The notes beneath the pieces were generated by a model. The model was not told where the DNA came from, made no database searches, and saw nothing but the letters and a program-made list of their open reading frames with translations. A program made the position numbers and the translations under genes. A stretch of DNA of 64,000 nt. Origin: Rhodococcoides trifolii (lineage in GTDB: Bacteria; Actinomycetota; Actinomycetes; Mycobacteriales; Mycobacteriaceae). The stretch is from NCBI RefSeq assembly GCF_014635345.1, contig NZ_BMCU01000004.1:408442-472441 (forward strand), written 5' to 3'. Positions 43,087 through 52,672 of this stretch are shown here, in pieces (position 1 is the stretch's first letter; every line of letters starts with the position of its first letter).

Positions 43087-44903
43087 TTACCGAATGCATC
43101 CGAGTGGCGGTCGGCGGTGGCCTCGGCGTCGTGATCGGCGGTGGAGCGGTCCATTCCCTCGGTCGCGTCGTCGACGGTGGCCGTCGCCGGGCGCTGCGGA
43201 CCGCTGTGACGACCGTTGCGGAGCGGAGCCGGCACCGGACGCACCGCAACAGTGGGCCGGAACGCCGGAGCCGGGGGTACGTACGTGGGAGGCGGAGCCC
43301 CGTGGGCCTGGGGTCCGTACACCGGACCTCTGGGCTCGTAGGCGGGAGGCTGCTCGTAGGCCGGAGCCTGCTCGTAGGCGGGAGGCTGCTCGTAGGCCGG
43401 AGCCTGCGCGTAGGCGGGAGCCTGCTCGTATGCCGGAGCCTGCTGCTGCGCGTAGGCCGGGTGCTGCTGTGTGTACCCCGGTTCCATGGCCACAGGTTCC
43501 GCGACTCGTCGCTCCGGAGCGCCACGCTCGGCGGTTCTACGGGTTGTCCGCTTCTTCTGCGGAGCTTCCACTGCGTAGTAGGTCGCCTCGAGTACGCCCG
43601 ACGCCTTCGTGAACGTCAGTACGGACCCGAGAATGCGCGAATGCACCGTGCGCAGAAGCTTCGTCACGCTCTCCAGGCTGGAGGCACTGGACGATCGCAG
43701 AGCCGCCACGATGATCACACCGTCGACGAGGGGCGAGATGACCGATGCGTCCGTGACCGGAAGGGCGGGAGGCGAATCGATGAGAACGTAGGTGAAGTTT
43801 CGACGCAATTCCGCTACCACGTCGCCCATGGCCGCCGAGCCCAGCAGTTCGCTGGGGTTCGGTGCCAACGCTCCCGCGGACACGATGGCGACGCCCGTGT
43901 CGCCGGGGTACTGAATGGTGTCGGCAAGGCGGGCGGTGCCGTCCAGCACGTCGCCCAATCCGATGTCCGAACGCAGGGCGATGATCTTCGCGAACGACGG
44001 GCGCCGCAGGTCCGCCTCGATGGCAACCACACTCTCACCGGCTTCGGCCAAGGCTTGAGCAAGGTTGAGCACCACGGTCGTCTTGCCGTCTCCGGCCTTC
44101 GCGCTGGTGAACAGCACTGCGCGCGGCGGATTCTCGAAGTCGACGTGGGCCAGCGAGGTGCGCAACTTACGGAACGCCTCCGCGGGCCGCGACTGTCCGA
44201 TCGTGAACTCGGCGATGGAGTCCTTCTTCAGGTCACGGTCCTTGGGGATCTCGCCGAGCACCGGAACGTCGAGAAGTGTGGACGCCGTTGCCTTCTCGGT
44301 GACCTTGTTGGACAAGCGGGTCCAGAGCATCGCGACGGCGATACCCACCACGAGACCGCCGCCGGCGCCGAGGAGCAAGAACCTGAACAGATCGGGGGCG
44401 ATCGGACCGGAGGGCAGCGCGGCGATCTCGGTCTGCTCGACCTTGACCACGGCGGGGCGGCCGGCTTCGGGTGCGTCGACCTCGGCGATGTAGGCGATCG
44501 AGTTGGCGGCGACCGCGTTCGCGAGATCCTGCGCGGTCTGGGCGTTGTCCGCCACGACCGCGATGGCGATGACCGGGGACTGCGGTGTGTTGGTTGCCGC
44601 GACGCTGCCGACCAGATCGTCGGGGCTCTCGGGCCCCAACTGTGCGGCGGTGCGACTGAGGACCTGCTGACCGCTCACCAGGGCGGTGTACGCCGCCGCT
44701 CGCTGGGAGGAGAGCACGGTGCCCTGGTACGCGTCGGACACCGAGCCACTGCCCGTGGCGGTGACGAAGAGTTGAGACGACGCCGTGTACGTCGGATCCA
44801 CGGTGGTGTACGCGAAGAATCCGCCGCCCAGACCGATGAACAGGGTCGCGACGATGACCCACCAGCGCGTCGCCAGGGCTCTCAGGTAATCGGTGATGTC
44901 CAC
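43083..44903 (-). CDS. Wzz-type chain-length regulator fused to BY-type tyrosine kinase, with Tyr-ladder tail
   Basis: The 606-residue protein has Wzz membrane segments at about 14-34 and 174-194 with an external loop between, then a cytoplasmic ATPase domain: Walker A SAKAGDGKTT (267-276), Walker A' AIEADLRRPS (Glu at the usual first Asp) and Walker B VLIDSPPA (373-380). This fusion sets polymer length and controls assembly by autophosphorylation. The tail has repeats PAYEQ with Tyr at 492, 498, 504, 510, 516 and 522, plus more at 477, 484, 529 and 541; these are the likely phosphate acceptors. The tail ends in a charged stretch. The ATG start lies at 44903. Confidence 0.92.
   Translation of the reverse strand: MDITDYLRALATRWWVIVATLFIGLGGGFFAYTTVDPTYTASSQLFVTATGSGSVSDAYQGTVLSSQRAAAYTALVSGQQVLSRTAAQLGPESPDDLVGSVAATNTPQSPVIAIAVVADNAQTAQDLANAVAANSIAYIAEVDAPEAGRPAVVKVEQTEIAALPSGPIAPDLFRFLLLGAGGGLVVGIAVAMLWTRLSNKVTEKATASTLLDVPVLGEIPKDRDLKKDSIAEFTIGQSRPAEAFRKLRTSLAHVDFENPPRAVLFTSAKAGDGKTTVVLNLAQALAEAGESVVAIEADLRRPSFAKIIALRSDIGLGDVLDGTARLADTIQYPGDTGVAIVSAGALAPNPSELLGSAAMGDVVAELRRNFTYVLIDSPPALPVTDASVISPLVDGVIIVAALRSSSASSLESVTKLLRTVHSRILGSVLTFTKASGVLEATYYAVEAPQKKRTTRRTAERGAPERRVAEPVAMEPGYTQQHPAYAQQQAPAYEQAPAYAQAPAYEQPPAYEQAPAYEQPPAYEPRGPVYGPQAHGAPPPTYVPPAPAFRPTVAVRPVPAPLRNGRHSGPQRPATATVDDATEGMDRSTADHDAEATADRHSDAFGK
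43334..43441. repeat. Six tandem 18-bp repeats in the BY-kinase tail
   Basis: The unit GCTCGTAGGCGGGAGGCT (plus-strand sense) is repeated six times; the first four alternate between two versions, giving a 36-bp higher period. Each unit encodes six residues of the tyrosine ladder, so unit gain or loss would keep the frame. Confidence 0.85.
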
Positions 44904-45071
44904 GTATCGAAGTATAGAAATAGATTTCGGTATTCGCCCGATCGGGAGGTAAACATCAGTGTGACAATTCTCTGCCTCGGTATCGTAAAGCGTAGCTGCA
45001 GTGGTGTTTTCGAGAGCATCGCAGCAAGAACGCGATAACGGCGCCGGAAAATAGCCCGAAAACCGAACCCA

Positions 45072-46328
45072 TTACCCGGTTCGAGAAGCGCAGTCGTTCT
45101 TCGGGTCGGTATTGGAAAAGCGCTCTTTCAGGAATGCAGCGAACGGCGTCGGGTCGACGGCATGTCCTTTACCGGCCTGAACCTGTACCTCGATCACGTC
45201 GCCCTGTGCGCACGCCTTGTCGATGGCCCCGTCCGTCGACGACGGGATGACCGTCATGTCCGCGTCGCCGTACACGACGAGCATCGGTGCCGCGGCCGGT
45301 GTTCGCGGGAGGGCGTAGCGAGACAGTACGGCGGTCAACGCGTCGGCGTCGGCGGGTGTGGACGGTGCGAACGACGTCTGCGGCGCGGCGTTGACGATCA
45401 GATCTTTGGCCGGTTGGTTCTCACCCACACATTCGAGGAGGGTGGAGATGCCCTTCTCGACGGTGTCGTGCAGGTAGGCGCCGACCTCGATGGCGGGATC
45501 GGCGTTGTGAATTCCGGTGATGAGCATGGGGTAGACCTGCTTCTGCTGCCCGGTCAGCTTTCCCGTGGCGGCAGCGGTGACGTAGTCGGTCACGTTCGCG
45601 GCGGGCGAGAGAGCGACGGCGCCGACCATGTCGAGGCCGGTGCCGTACGTCGCGGCCGCCTCGTTGGCTGCCCACGCGGCTTGACCACCCTGCGAGCCTC
45701 CGACGGCGGCCCACCTCGTGGACGTGTCGGGAACCGTGTACCGCGCGGTGCGCACGATGTCGATGACGTTGTTGGCGGCGGTGGTGGGTTCGAGGTACGG
45801 ATGGCTGGTCGCCTGATCGGGTCCGAGACCTTCGTAATCGGTTGCGGCAACGACGTATCCGAGCTTGAGCAGCGCGGCCATGGACGGCGCGACACCCCGC
45901 AGAGCGGTCGACGCGGTGGGCCCGCACTCGGGAAGGATGCCCGACGTCCCGTGGGCGAGGGAGACGATGGGCCACCCGCCCTCGGGGACGTTGCCGTTGG
46001 GGACGGCGATGGTTCCGTTGACGGTGGTCGGCTGGCCCGTCACGCCCGAGATCGACCGGTACACCACGGTGCGGATCGACTTCGACGACCGCGCGAGATC
46101 CTCGTCGGACGTGTCGATCTCGGTGGACGACAACGCCGTTCCCCGATCGTCGCCCGGGGGAGGCGTGGCGAGCGCTCCGGTGGCGTAGATGTCGGGCCCG
46201 AGCCCGCCGCCGAGGAATTTCGCGGCCACCGCGGCCACGATCATCACGACGAGGACCGCCGCGACAGCCAACAGCACGGTGCGGGGACGCACGCGGCGTG
46301 ACGGCGTGTCCACTCGACGCATGCTCAC
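45072..46328 (-). CDS. Secreted lipase, LIP family
   Basis: The 418-residue alpha/beta hydrolase has an N-terminal membrane or signal segment (TVLLAVAAVLVVMIVAAVAA) and the fungal-type secretory lipase pattern: GGWPIVSLAHGTSGILPECG, VVAATDYEGLG, the nucleophile elbow AVGGSQGGQAAW, and VVYGDADMTVIP with a late His (GKGHAVDP). The GTG at 46328 overlaps the upstream stop (GTGA); an ATG at 46322 is also possible. It is a paralogue of the next gene. It probably cleaves triacylglycerol or acyl esters outside the membrane; a link to the polysaccharide locus is not shown. Confidence 0.86.
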   Translation of the reverse strand: MSMRRVDTPSRRVRPRTVLLAVAAVLVVMIVAAVAAKFLGGGLGPDIYATGALATPPPGDDRGTALSSTEIDTSDEDLARSSKSIRTVVYRSISGVTGQPTTVNGTIAVPNGNVPEGGWPIVSLAHGTSGILPECGPTASTALRGVAPSMAALLKLGYVVAATDYEGLGPDQATSHPYLEPTTAANNVIDIVRTARYTVPDTSTRWAAVGGSQGGQAAWAANEAAATYGTGLDMVGAVALSPAANVTDYVTAAATGKLTGQQKQVYPMLITGIHNADPAIEVGAYLHDTVEKGISTLLECVGENQPAKDLIVNAAPQTSFAPSTPADADALTAVLSRYALPRTPAAAPMLVVYGDADMTVIPSSTDGAIDKACAQGDVIEVQVQAGKGHAVDPTPFAAFLKERFSNTDPKNDCASRTG

Positions 46329-47497
46329 TGGACTGCCTCGCAGGTGTTCGCGACCGGCCGGCCGGCGAACCGGTCGGCAACCCAGTCGCCGATGGGTGTG
46401 GTGTCGATTCGGTGCGTGCTGTCCGGCTGCAGCCGGGAGTCGATGATGTCGCCGAGGCCGCATGCTCTGTTCACAGCTGTGTCCACCCAATTCGGTAGTA
46501 CGAGATCGTCTTTCCCGCCGTAGAGGACCAGGATCGGAACCGTGGTCTCCGTTTTCGGCAGTGAGGTGTCGCGCAGCCAGCTTCGCAGGTTGCGTGCGGC
46601 GTCGTCGGTGGCGGGAACGAAATCGGTCGGCGCCACCTTCTGCAATGCGGTGTCGCGCTCGACGGTGCCGTCGCCGGCGCAGACCAAGGTGCCGGCCAAG
46701 TTCTGTTGTGCGTTCCGCATGTAGTCGTCGATCCGCCTGTCGGGGTGCACGTTCGTCATCCCGGTGAGCACGAGCGGGAGGACGCCCACCTGGCGGGTAG
46801 ACGGCGTGCCGTCGATCGCGGCGTCGGCCAGACCTTCGAGATCGAGGGCGGGGGAGGTGGCGACGGATCCCACCATCGGCAACTCCGGCGCGTAGGTGGG
46901 AGCCTGCTCGGCGGCGGCCCACGCTGCCTGTCCGCCTTGGGATCCGCCGTACGCCAACCACTGCGGCCGGGTGTCGGGCACGAGGGTCCGAGCGGCGCGG
47001 ACGGCGTCGATCACGTTGTTCGCTGCGGTGATCGGTTCGAGGTAGGGATGGCCGGATCCGACGCCGAGTCCTTGGTAGTCGGTGGCTGCGACGACGTACC
47101 CGCGTGCGACCAGCGTCGCGATGACCCCGCCGCTGCCGTAGAGGTCCGAATGCACGGACGGGCCGCACTCCGGCTTCACCCCGGTGGTGCCGTGGGCGAA
47201 GGACACGATCGGCCATCCGCCCTCGGGCGCCGCTCCGGGAGGAACGGCTACCACGCCGGACACCTGAGTGGGGGACCCGTCGACCCCGGACGTCGACGTG
47301 TAGACGACGCGGGTGATCGACGCCTGCGTCTTCGCGAGGCTCGGTTCGGTGGTGAACAGTCGCTCGGAACTCTCGACGTGGCCCGGTCCGGTGGTGGGCT
47401 GCGGGTCGATGGCAGCCACCTCCGACGTTTTCGTGCACGCCGACGCACAAATGGCGAAGACAACCGTCGCGCCGACGATTTTCGCGCCTCTCAACAA
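46325..47497 (-). CDS. Secreted lipoprotein lipase, LIP family
   Basis: The 390-residue paralogue of the 45072 gene has a lipoprotein signal (VGATVVFAICASAC, lipobox Cys21). It shows the same motifs: GGWPIVSFAHGTTGVKPECG, VVAATDYQGLG, the elbow AYGGSQGGQAAW, VLYGGKDDLVLP and a late His-Arg (STHRIDTTP). The two genes are coupled by a GTGA overlap. Whether they act on wall lipids, host esters or acylated polysaccharide cannot be told. Confidence 0.87.
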   Translation of the reverse strand: MLRGAKIVGATVVFAICASACTKTSEVAAIDPQPTTGPGHVESSERLFTTEPSLAKTQASITRVVYTSTSGVDGSPTQVSGVVAVPPGAAPEGGWPIVSFAHGTTGVKPECGPSVHSDLYGSGGVIATLVARGYVVAATDYQGLGVGSGHPYLEPITAANNVIDAVRAARTLVPDTRPQWLAYGGSQGGQAAWAAAEQAPTYAPELPMVGSVATSPALDLEGLADAAIDGTPSTRQVGVLPLVLTGMTNVHPDRRIDDYMRNAQQNLAGTLVCAGDGTVERDTALQKVAPTDFVPATDDAARNLRSWLRDTSLPKTETTVPILVLYGGKDDLVLPNWVDTAVNRACGLGDIIDSRLQPDSTHRIDTTPIGDWVADRFAGRPVANTCEAVQ

Positions 47498-47736
47498 GCT
47501 CTTGTCACCTTTCGGGGGCCCAAACGATCATGAAGTCGACGGTCCGGGTATCAACGCGTACTCCGTAAACCATATGTCGCCGTAGTGGTTTCGGCAATTT
47601 GTAAGCTATCGGTCTCTTTCCGTTTTTGCCTGGTCAAATGTTTTCCTACCTCTTACCCATTAATGGCCTCAGTGGTGTACAAATGGCGGTCTCAGGCAGG
47701 TGCGTGAGCCATTGGAATGTATAGATCGGTGATGCC

Positions 47737-48831
47737 ATGGATTCGCGAGTGAGCATGTCGGGCTGGATGCGCGGCCTTGTCTGCGCGTCCTTGGTAGCGA
47801 CTTTGGCATCCCTCTCGGCGCCTCCGGACGTGCGTGAGGCGCCCGTCGTCGAGCCGGTTGCCGCGACCCAGTTGGCCCGACTGGGATTCGCCGAGGGCCC
47901 GCAACTGCTCTACCAGTCCGACGCCGACCTCGCGCGGGAGCTGGACGCGATGAAGGCAGCGGGCGCGTCGTGGGTCCGGATGCTGACGAGCTGGTCGATG
48001 ATCGAACCGCGGCAGGGCCAATTCGATTGGGCGGCAACCGATCGACTGGTGAACTACGCCACGGCCCGCGGGATGAAGGTGCTCGGGCTCGTGACCTACA
48101 CCCCGGGCTGGGCGCGCTACCGCCAGTGGTCCGGATTCGAGGGCCGGCCGGCCGACGAGGACGTGTTTGCCGAGTTCGCCCAAACCGCCGCCGAGCGCTA
48201 TCGCGGCAGGGTGAACACCTGGGAAGTATGGAACGAACCGAATCTGTGGTTCTTCTATTTCCCCGGCGTCGACGCGAATTCTTTTGCGCAAATTCAGAAA
48301 GCGACGTACACGGCAATAAAGTCGTCGGTTCCCGAGGCGACGGTTCTCGGGCCGGGATTGGCGAACGCCAACAATGTGAGTGCGGTGTCGCGCTCGCCGA
48401 TCACATTCCTCACCTCGCTCTACGCATTAGGGGTGGGCCCGTACATGGACGGCATCGCGCTTCATCCGTACACCTACCCGTACACACCGATCGACCCGGC
48501 GAACACGACGTGGGACAACGTCGCGGACGCCTATGCCGTGATGAGTGCCAACGGGGACGCCGGCAAGAAGATCTGGATCACCGAGTACGGAGCGCCCACG
48601 GGAACAGCATCGCAGAACGTGACCGACGCGCAGCAGGCCACCATCCTGGGGTCGTTTCTGACGCACACCGCGACGGTGCCGTATCTCGGTCCGGTCTTCC
48701 TCTATTCGCTGCGCGATTCCGGAACCGACCCGTCGAAGACCGAGCAGAACTTCGGCGTACTGAATTACGACTTCTCGCCGAAGGCGGGTTACCAGGCGGT
48801 GAAGAATTACGTAACGGCGGGCGGGAGATAG
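47737..48831 (+). CDS. Secreted glycoside hydrolase (GH39/PslG-like clan A fold)
   Basis: The 364-residue protein has an N-terminal signal-like segment (stronger if it starts at the Met at 47755) and a TIM-barrel hydrolase domain. The acid/base is Glu167 in TWEVWNEPN and the likely nucleophile Glu283 in KKIWITEYGAPTG; WVRMLTSWSMIEPRQGQFDW and LGLVTYTPGW are typical of the PslG/xylanase-like group. PslG trims an exopolysaccharide during its synthesis, and the locus position suggests a similar role. It is followed by a paralogue 83 bases later. Confidence 0.85.
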   Translation: MDSRVSMSGWMRGLVCASLVATLASLSAPPDVREAPVVEPVAATQLARLGFAEGPQLLYQSDADLARELDAMKAAGASWVRMLTSWSMIEPRQGQFDWAATDRLVNYATARGMKVLGLVTYTPGWARYRQWSGFEGRPADEDVFAEFAQTAAERYRGRVNTWEVWNEPNLWFFYFPGVDANSFAQIQKATYTAIKSSVPEATVLGPGLANANNVSAVSRSPITFLTSLYALGVGPYMDGIALHPYTYPYTPIDPANTTWDNVADAYAVMSANGDAGKKIWITEYGAPTGTASQNVTDAQQATILGSFLTHTATVPYLGPVFLYSLRDSGTDPSKTEQNFGVLNYDFSPKAGYQAVKNYVTAGGR

Positions 48832-48914
48832 TCCGGCGCCCATTGTCTCGATTGGCCGATGCCGGAATGGTCTGAAATACTCGGCGGACCATCGACGGCA
48901 AGGAACCTTTTCGC

Positions 48915-49958
48915 GTGATCGCACTACGCACTTCGCTACGTAGGCTGACCCTCATTCTGATTCTGGCAATCGTGGCCACCGTGGGGACCGTGTCCGTCGG
49001 GTCCACCCCCCGTGCCGGAGCCACGCCGGCGGACGTCGGCTTCTCCAGCGGCGCCTCGATGGTGGAACTTCCGAACGACGAGTTGATCGGCGAACTCGAC
49101 GCCATGGTGGCGGCCGGCGCGTCGTGGCTGCGGCTCGACATCACCTGGAAGACGGTGGAAACCCGGCCCGGGCAGTACGACTGGTCGCGCGTCGACAACG
49201 TGGTGGATCAGGCTCGCAGTCGCGGGCTGACGGTGCTGGGCCTGATCGGGTACGCGCCGGGCTGGTCGCGGCCGCCGATGTCGGTGCTGCAGGGTCCGCC
49301 GCTGGATCTGGAGCTGTTCGGCAGGTTCGCCGAGGTCGCGGCCACCCGATACAGCTCGTCGATCACGCACTGGGAAATCTGGAACGAGCCGAATCATCCC
49401 GGCTTCTTCTCGCCATGCCCGAGCGTTCCGGTGTACTTCGGCCTGCTCTGGTCGGCCTACCTCGCCATTCATCGCGTGCAGCCGAGTGCCGTCGTCGTCG
49501 GCGGAGGATTGGCCAACCGTCCCGACGGCCTGTGCTCCATTGCCCCGAAGACGTTCGTCGACCAGCTCTACGCGATGGGCGGCGGCGCATTCCTCGACGC
49601 GGTCGCCGTGCACCCCTACACCTGGCCGGACACTGTCGCCGAGGACACCCGCGGGTACTGGAACTCGGTCGGCGCGGTCCACGCGACGATGGAGGCGAAC
49701 GGTGACGGCGGCAAGAAGGTCTGGATCACCGAGTACGGCGCTCCGACGGGCACGGCGGGTGTGAGCGAGGATCGTCAGGCGCAGATCGTGGTGAGCGGGG
49801 TGCAGGCCGCGCGGTCACTGCCGTACGCGGGCCCGATATTCGTTCACGCGATCCGTGACCGCGGCACCGACCCGGCGGCCACCGAAGACAATTACGGACT
49901 GCTGCGCAAGGATTTCTCGCGTAAACCGGCATTCGATCAGCTTTTGTCCGCCAATTGA
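48915..49958 (+). CDS. Secreted glycoside hydrolase, paralogue of the preceding gene
   Basis: The 347-residue protein starts at a GTG after AAGGAACC and has a clear signal segment (LTLILILAIVATVGTVSVGS). It shares the barrel motifs of its neighbour: WLRLDITWKTVETRPGQYDW, HWEIWNEPN with Glu158 and KKVWITEYGAPTG with Glu273. A pair of Cys residues (169 and 207) may form a disulphide absent from the neighbour. The pair probably hydrolyses the polymer made by this locus, or turns over its own capsule. Confidence 0.85.
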   Translation: MIALRTSLRRLTLILILAIVATVGTVSVGSTPRAGATPADVGFSSGASMVELPNDELIGELDAMVAAGASWLRLDITWKTVETRPGQYDWSRVDNVVDQARSRGLTVLGLIGYAPGWSRPPMSVLQGPPLDLELFGRFAEVAATRYSSSITHWEIWNEPNHPGFFSPCPSVPVYFGLLWSAYLAIHRVQPSAVVVGGGLANRPDGLCSIAPKTFVDQLYAMGGGAFLDAVAVHPYTWPDTVAEDTRGYWNSVGAVHATMEANGDGGKKVWITEYGAPTGTAGVSEDRQAQIVVSGVQAARSLPYAGPIFVHAIRDRGTDPAATEDNYGLLRKDFSRKPAFDQLLSAN

Positions 49959-50111
49959 TTACGTCGTTGTTTACGGATACGTGAACAAGTAGAACAATAG
50001 GCTTCTCCATATCAGCTGCCCCTCGAGCTGTCGCTTTTAGCGTTAGGCTTTTCCCATTTGCAGACATCGTCGCCTGCATGAATGGTCAAGCAAGCGAAGG
50101 GTTCGTGGGCG

Positions 50112-51653
50112 ATGGCAACCATCGACTCCAGTGCGTCCGCCGGCTCGGCGCCGGTGACCACCGACGTCGCACCCTCGGGACGTGTTCGACGGGTACGACG
50201 CACGTCGTCGCGACGTGATTGGGAACAGGGTTACGTGGACCGGCTGCGCATCACCGATGTCGTCGTCGTGGTGGCCGCTGTTGCCACGGCGCACTTCGTG
50301 CGCTTCGGAGCAGCCGACGTGGACGTGTCCTTCACCTCGGCCAGCTACACCATCCTCTCGTTCGGCCTCGCCGCACTGTGGATCGTCTTTCTCTCCATCT
50401 TCCGGACGCGTTCGCCGCGGGTGGTCAGCACTGGGGCGGAGGAATACCGCCGCATCATCTCCGCGACCTTTCAACTCTTCGGCGTCATCGCGATCCTGGC
50501 GCTCGTTCTGCGGCTGGATATCGCGCGCGGGTATCTCGCCATCGCCCTGCCCACCGGACTGATCGCGCTGCTCGGCTCGCGTTGGCTGTGGCGTCGACAC
50601 ATCACACGTGCGCGCAGTCACGGCCGCTATCAGACGTCGGTGATCATCGTCGGCAGCCGTAGTTCGGCAATGTCGATGGCGCGCAGCTTCACCCGAGATC
50701 CGAGCTCGGGATACGCCGTCGTCGGTATGTGCCTGCCCGAGTATCAGGCGGATGCTGCGCACAGGGTCAACGACGGCGCTCTGACCGTCGACGGGTTCGA
50801 CATCCCCGTCTTCGGCACCGAGCACGACGTGTTGACCGCGATCGAGGAGTCCGGCGCCGACACGGTGGCCGTGACCGCGACGGATCACATGGGTCACAAC
50901 GGTATTCGCAAGATGATCTGGGATCTGGAGAAGAAGAACGTCGACCTGGTGGTGGCGCCCGGGGTGGTCGACGTCGCCGGCCCGCGGCTGCACATGCGGC
51001 CCGTGGCCGGTCTGCCGTTGATCCACGTCGAAAAGCCTCAGTACAACGGTGCATCACGGTTCGGGAAGACGTTCTTCGACCTGGTCTTCGCTGTCACGGC
51101 ACTGCTGGCGATCTCGCCCGTGCTTCTCGTGGTCGCGGCGGCCGTCAAGCTCACCAGCAAGGGTCCGGTGCTGTACCGGTCGGAGCGAATGGGGTTGGAC
51201 GGCAGACCGTTCCAGATGATCAAGTTCCGCAGCATGGTCGTCGACGCCGACAAACAGGTCGCAGATCTCCTCGCGCGCAACGAGAGTGACGGGGGAGTGC
51301 TGTTCAAGATGCGCGACGATCCTCGTATCACCAAGGTCGGGAAGATCATGCGCCGCCTGAGCATCGACGAGCTGCCGCAGTTCGTGAACGTGCTGAGGCG
51401 CGAGATGTCCATCGTGGGGCCGCGCCCGCCGCTGCGCCGCGAGGTGGAGACGTACGACGGTGAAGTGCGCCGACGCCTTCTGGTCAAGCCGGGTGTGACC
51501 GGGCTGTGGCAGGTGAGCGGTAGATCGGACTTGTCGTGGGAGGAGACGGTGCGCTTGGACCTCTCCTACGTGGAGAACTGGTCGATGACCGGCGACATGC
51601 TGATCGTGTTCAAGACGCTGCGTGCGGTGCTAGGCAGCGACGGGGCCTACTGA
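50112..51653 (+). CDS. Polyprenyl-phosphate sugar-1-phosphate transferase (WcaJ-type PGT)
   Basis: This enzyme starts the repeat unit by moving a hexose-1-phosphate from a nucleotide sugar to undecaprenyl phosphate. The 513-residue protein has four membrane segments, a Rossmann-like cytoplasmic domain, one more hydrophobic segment and the C-terminal PGT domain with FQMIKFRSM, DELPQFVNVLRREMSIVGPR, KPGVTGLWQVSGRSDLSWEE and YVENWSM. The ATG at 50112 has GAAGGG upstream at reasonable spacing; an ATG at 50082 would add ten residues. A close paralogue lies at 56282. Confidence 0.93.
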   Translation: MATIDSSASAGSAPVTTDVAPSGRVRRVRRTSSRRDWEQGYVDRLRITDVVVVVAAVATAHFVRFGAADVDVSFTSASYTILSFGLAALWIVFLSIFRTRSPRVVSTGAEEYRRIISATFQLFGVIAILALVLRLDIARGYLAIALPTGLIALLGSRWLWRRHITRARSHGRYQTSVIIVGSRSSAMSMARSFTRDPSSGYAVVGMCLPEYQADAAHRVNDGALTVDGFDIPVFGTEHDVLTAIEESGADTVAVTATDHMGHNGIRKMIWDLEKKNVDLVVAPGVVDVAGPRLHMRPVAGLPLIHVEKPQYNGASRFGKTFFDLVFAVTALLAISPVLLVVAAAVKLTSKGPVLYRSERMGLDGRPFQMIKFRSMVVDADKQVADLLARNESDGGVLFKMRDDPRITKVGKIMRRLSIDELPQFVNVLRREMSIVGPRPPLRREVETYDGEVRRRLLVKPGVTGLWQVSGRSDLSWEETVRLDLSYVENWSMTGDMLIVFKTLRAVLGSDGAY

Positions 51654-51673
51654 CCCTGTCGCCGCCCCTGAAG

Positions 51674-52672
51674 CTAGGGGATCTGCGGTCCGACGAGCCC
51701 GCGAGCGACCAGATCCATGTCGTGTTCGACCATGGCGGTGACGACCTGCTTGAACGTTTTGGTCGGCTTCCACCCGAGAACGCGGTGGGCCTTCCTCGCG
51801 TTGCCGAGCAGAACGCCCGAGTCGGCGGGCCGGTTGAATCGCGGATCGATCACGACGTGGTCGGACCAGCACGGAATGCCTGCGGCGGCGAATGCCGCGA
51901 TCACGAAGGCGCGGACCGTGTGCGCCTCGCCCGTTGCGATCACGAAGTCGTCGGGTTCGTCGGCGAGCGCGATCCTGGTCATGGCGTCGACGTAGTCCGG
52001 CGCCCACCCCCAGTCACGCATCGAGTCGAGGTTGCCGAGGGAAATGGTGTCGATGTTCCCGGCGGCGATCTGCGCGACTCCGGCGGTGATCTTGCGCGTC
52101 ACGAACGACGTGGGCCGGCGCGGTGAGTCGTGGTTGTAGAGAATCGCGTTGCTGGCCGAGAGTCCGCGCGAACGGTAGGACCCGACCATGTTGTGCGAGA
52201 AGGCTTTGGCCGACCCGTATGGCGAGATCGGAACGATGGGGGATTGTTCGGTCTGCGGTACCTCGCCTGCGCCGGCGAAGATCTCGGCGCTGGAGGCGTT
52301 CACGAAGCGCACCTTGCGTTCGCCGCTCTTGGTGAGGGCGAGGCACTCCTCCATGAGCGCGATGGCCGCGAGCCCGTTGACCTGGGCGGTTTCGAGCGGA
52401 CGCTCCCACGACTGACCGACGGACGACAAGGCCGCCAGGTGCATGACATAGTGCGGCCGGATCTCGGTGATGACGTCCTGCGCCGTCTTCGACTCGGACA
52501 GGTCGGCTTCGATGATCTTGACCGTGGACGGTAGATCGGGATTGTGCTTCGCGTGCGAGCCTGGCTGACGGGTTCCCCAGACGGTCCAGTCGCGCTCGAG
52601 CAGCTTCTCGGCGAGGTAGGTGCCGTCCTGGCCGCCGACGCCGGTGATCAGCACGGTGGGTGTCGATGTCAT
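51674..52672 (-). CDS. gmd: GDP-mannose 4,6-dehydratase
   Basis: The 332-residue extended SDR converts GDP-mannose to GDP-4-keto-6-deoxymannose, the precursor of GDP-fucose, rhamnose or perosamine. The NAD(P) motif is TGVGGQDG (10-17), the catalytic YGSAK has Tyr152 and Lys156, and RRPTSFVTRKITAGVAQI with NLDSMRDWGWAPDYVDAM are GMD signatures. No GDP-4-keto-6-deoxymannose reductase or aminotransferase is visible in the window, so the final sugar is unclear. It is convergent with the PGT gene. Confidence 0.93.
   Translation of the reverse strand: MTSTPTVLITGVGGQDGTYLAEKLLERDWTVWGTRQPGSHAKHNPDLPSTVKIIEADLSESKTAQDVITEIRPHYVMHLAALSSVGQSWERPLETAQVNGLAAIALMEECLALTKSGERKVRFVNASSAEIFAGAGEVPQTEQSPIVPISPYGSAKAFSHNMVGSYRSRGLSASNAILYNHDSPRRPTSFVTRKITAGVAQIAAGNIDTISLGNLDSMRDWGWAPDYVDAMTRIALADEPDDFVIATGEAHTVRAFVIAAFAAAGIPCWSDHVVIDPRFNRPADSGVLLGNARKAHRVLGWKPTKTFKQVVTAMVEHDMDLVARGLVGPQIP

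Noticed and set aside
43334..43441. CRISPR-like regular repeats
   Set aside because: The units are contiguous 18-bp coding repeats without spacers, inside the BY-kinase gene.
45072..47450. A single very long minus-strand open frame covering both lipase genes
   Set aside because: Its N-terminal half is an arginine-rich shadow of the second lipase gene; the true genes are two paralogues in different frames joined by a GTGA overlap.
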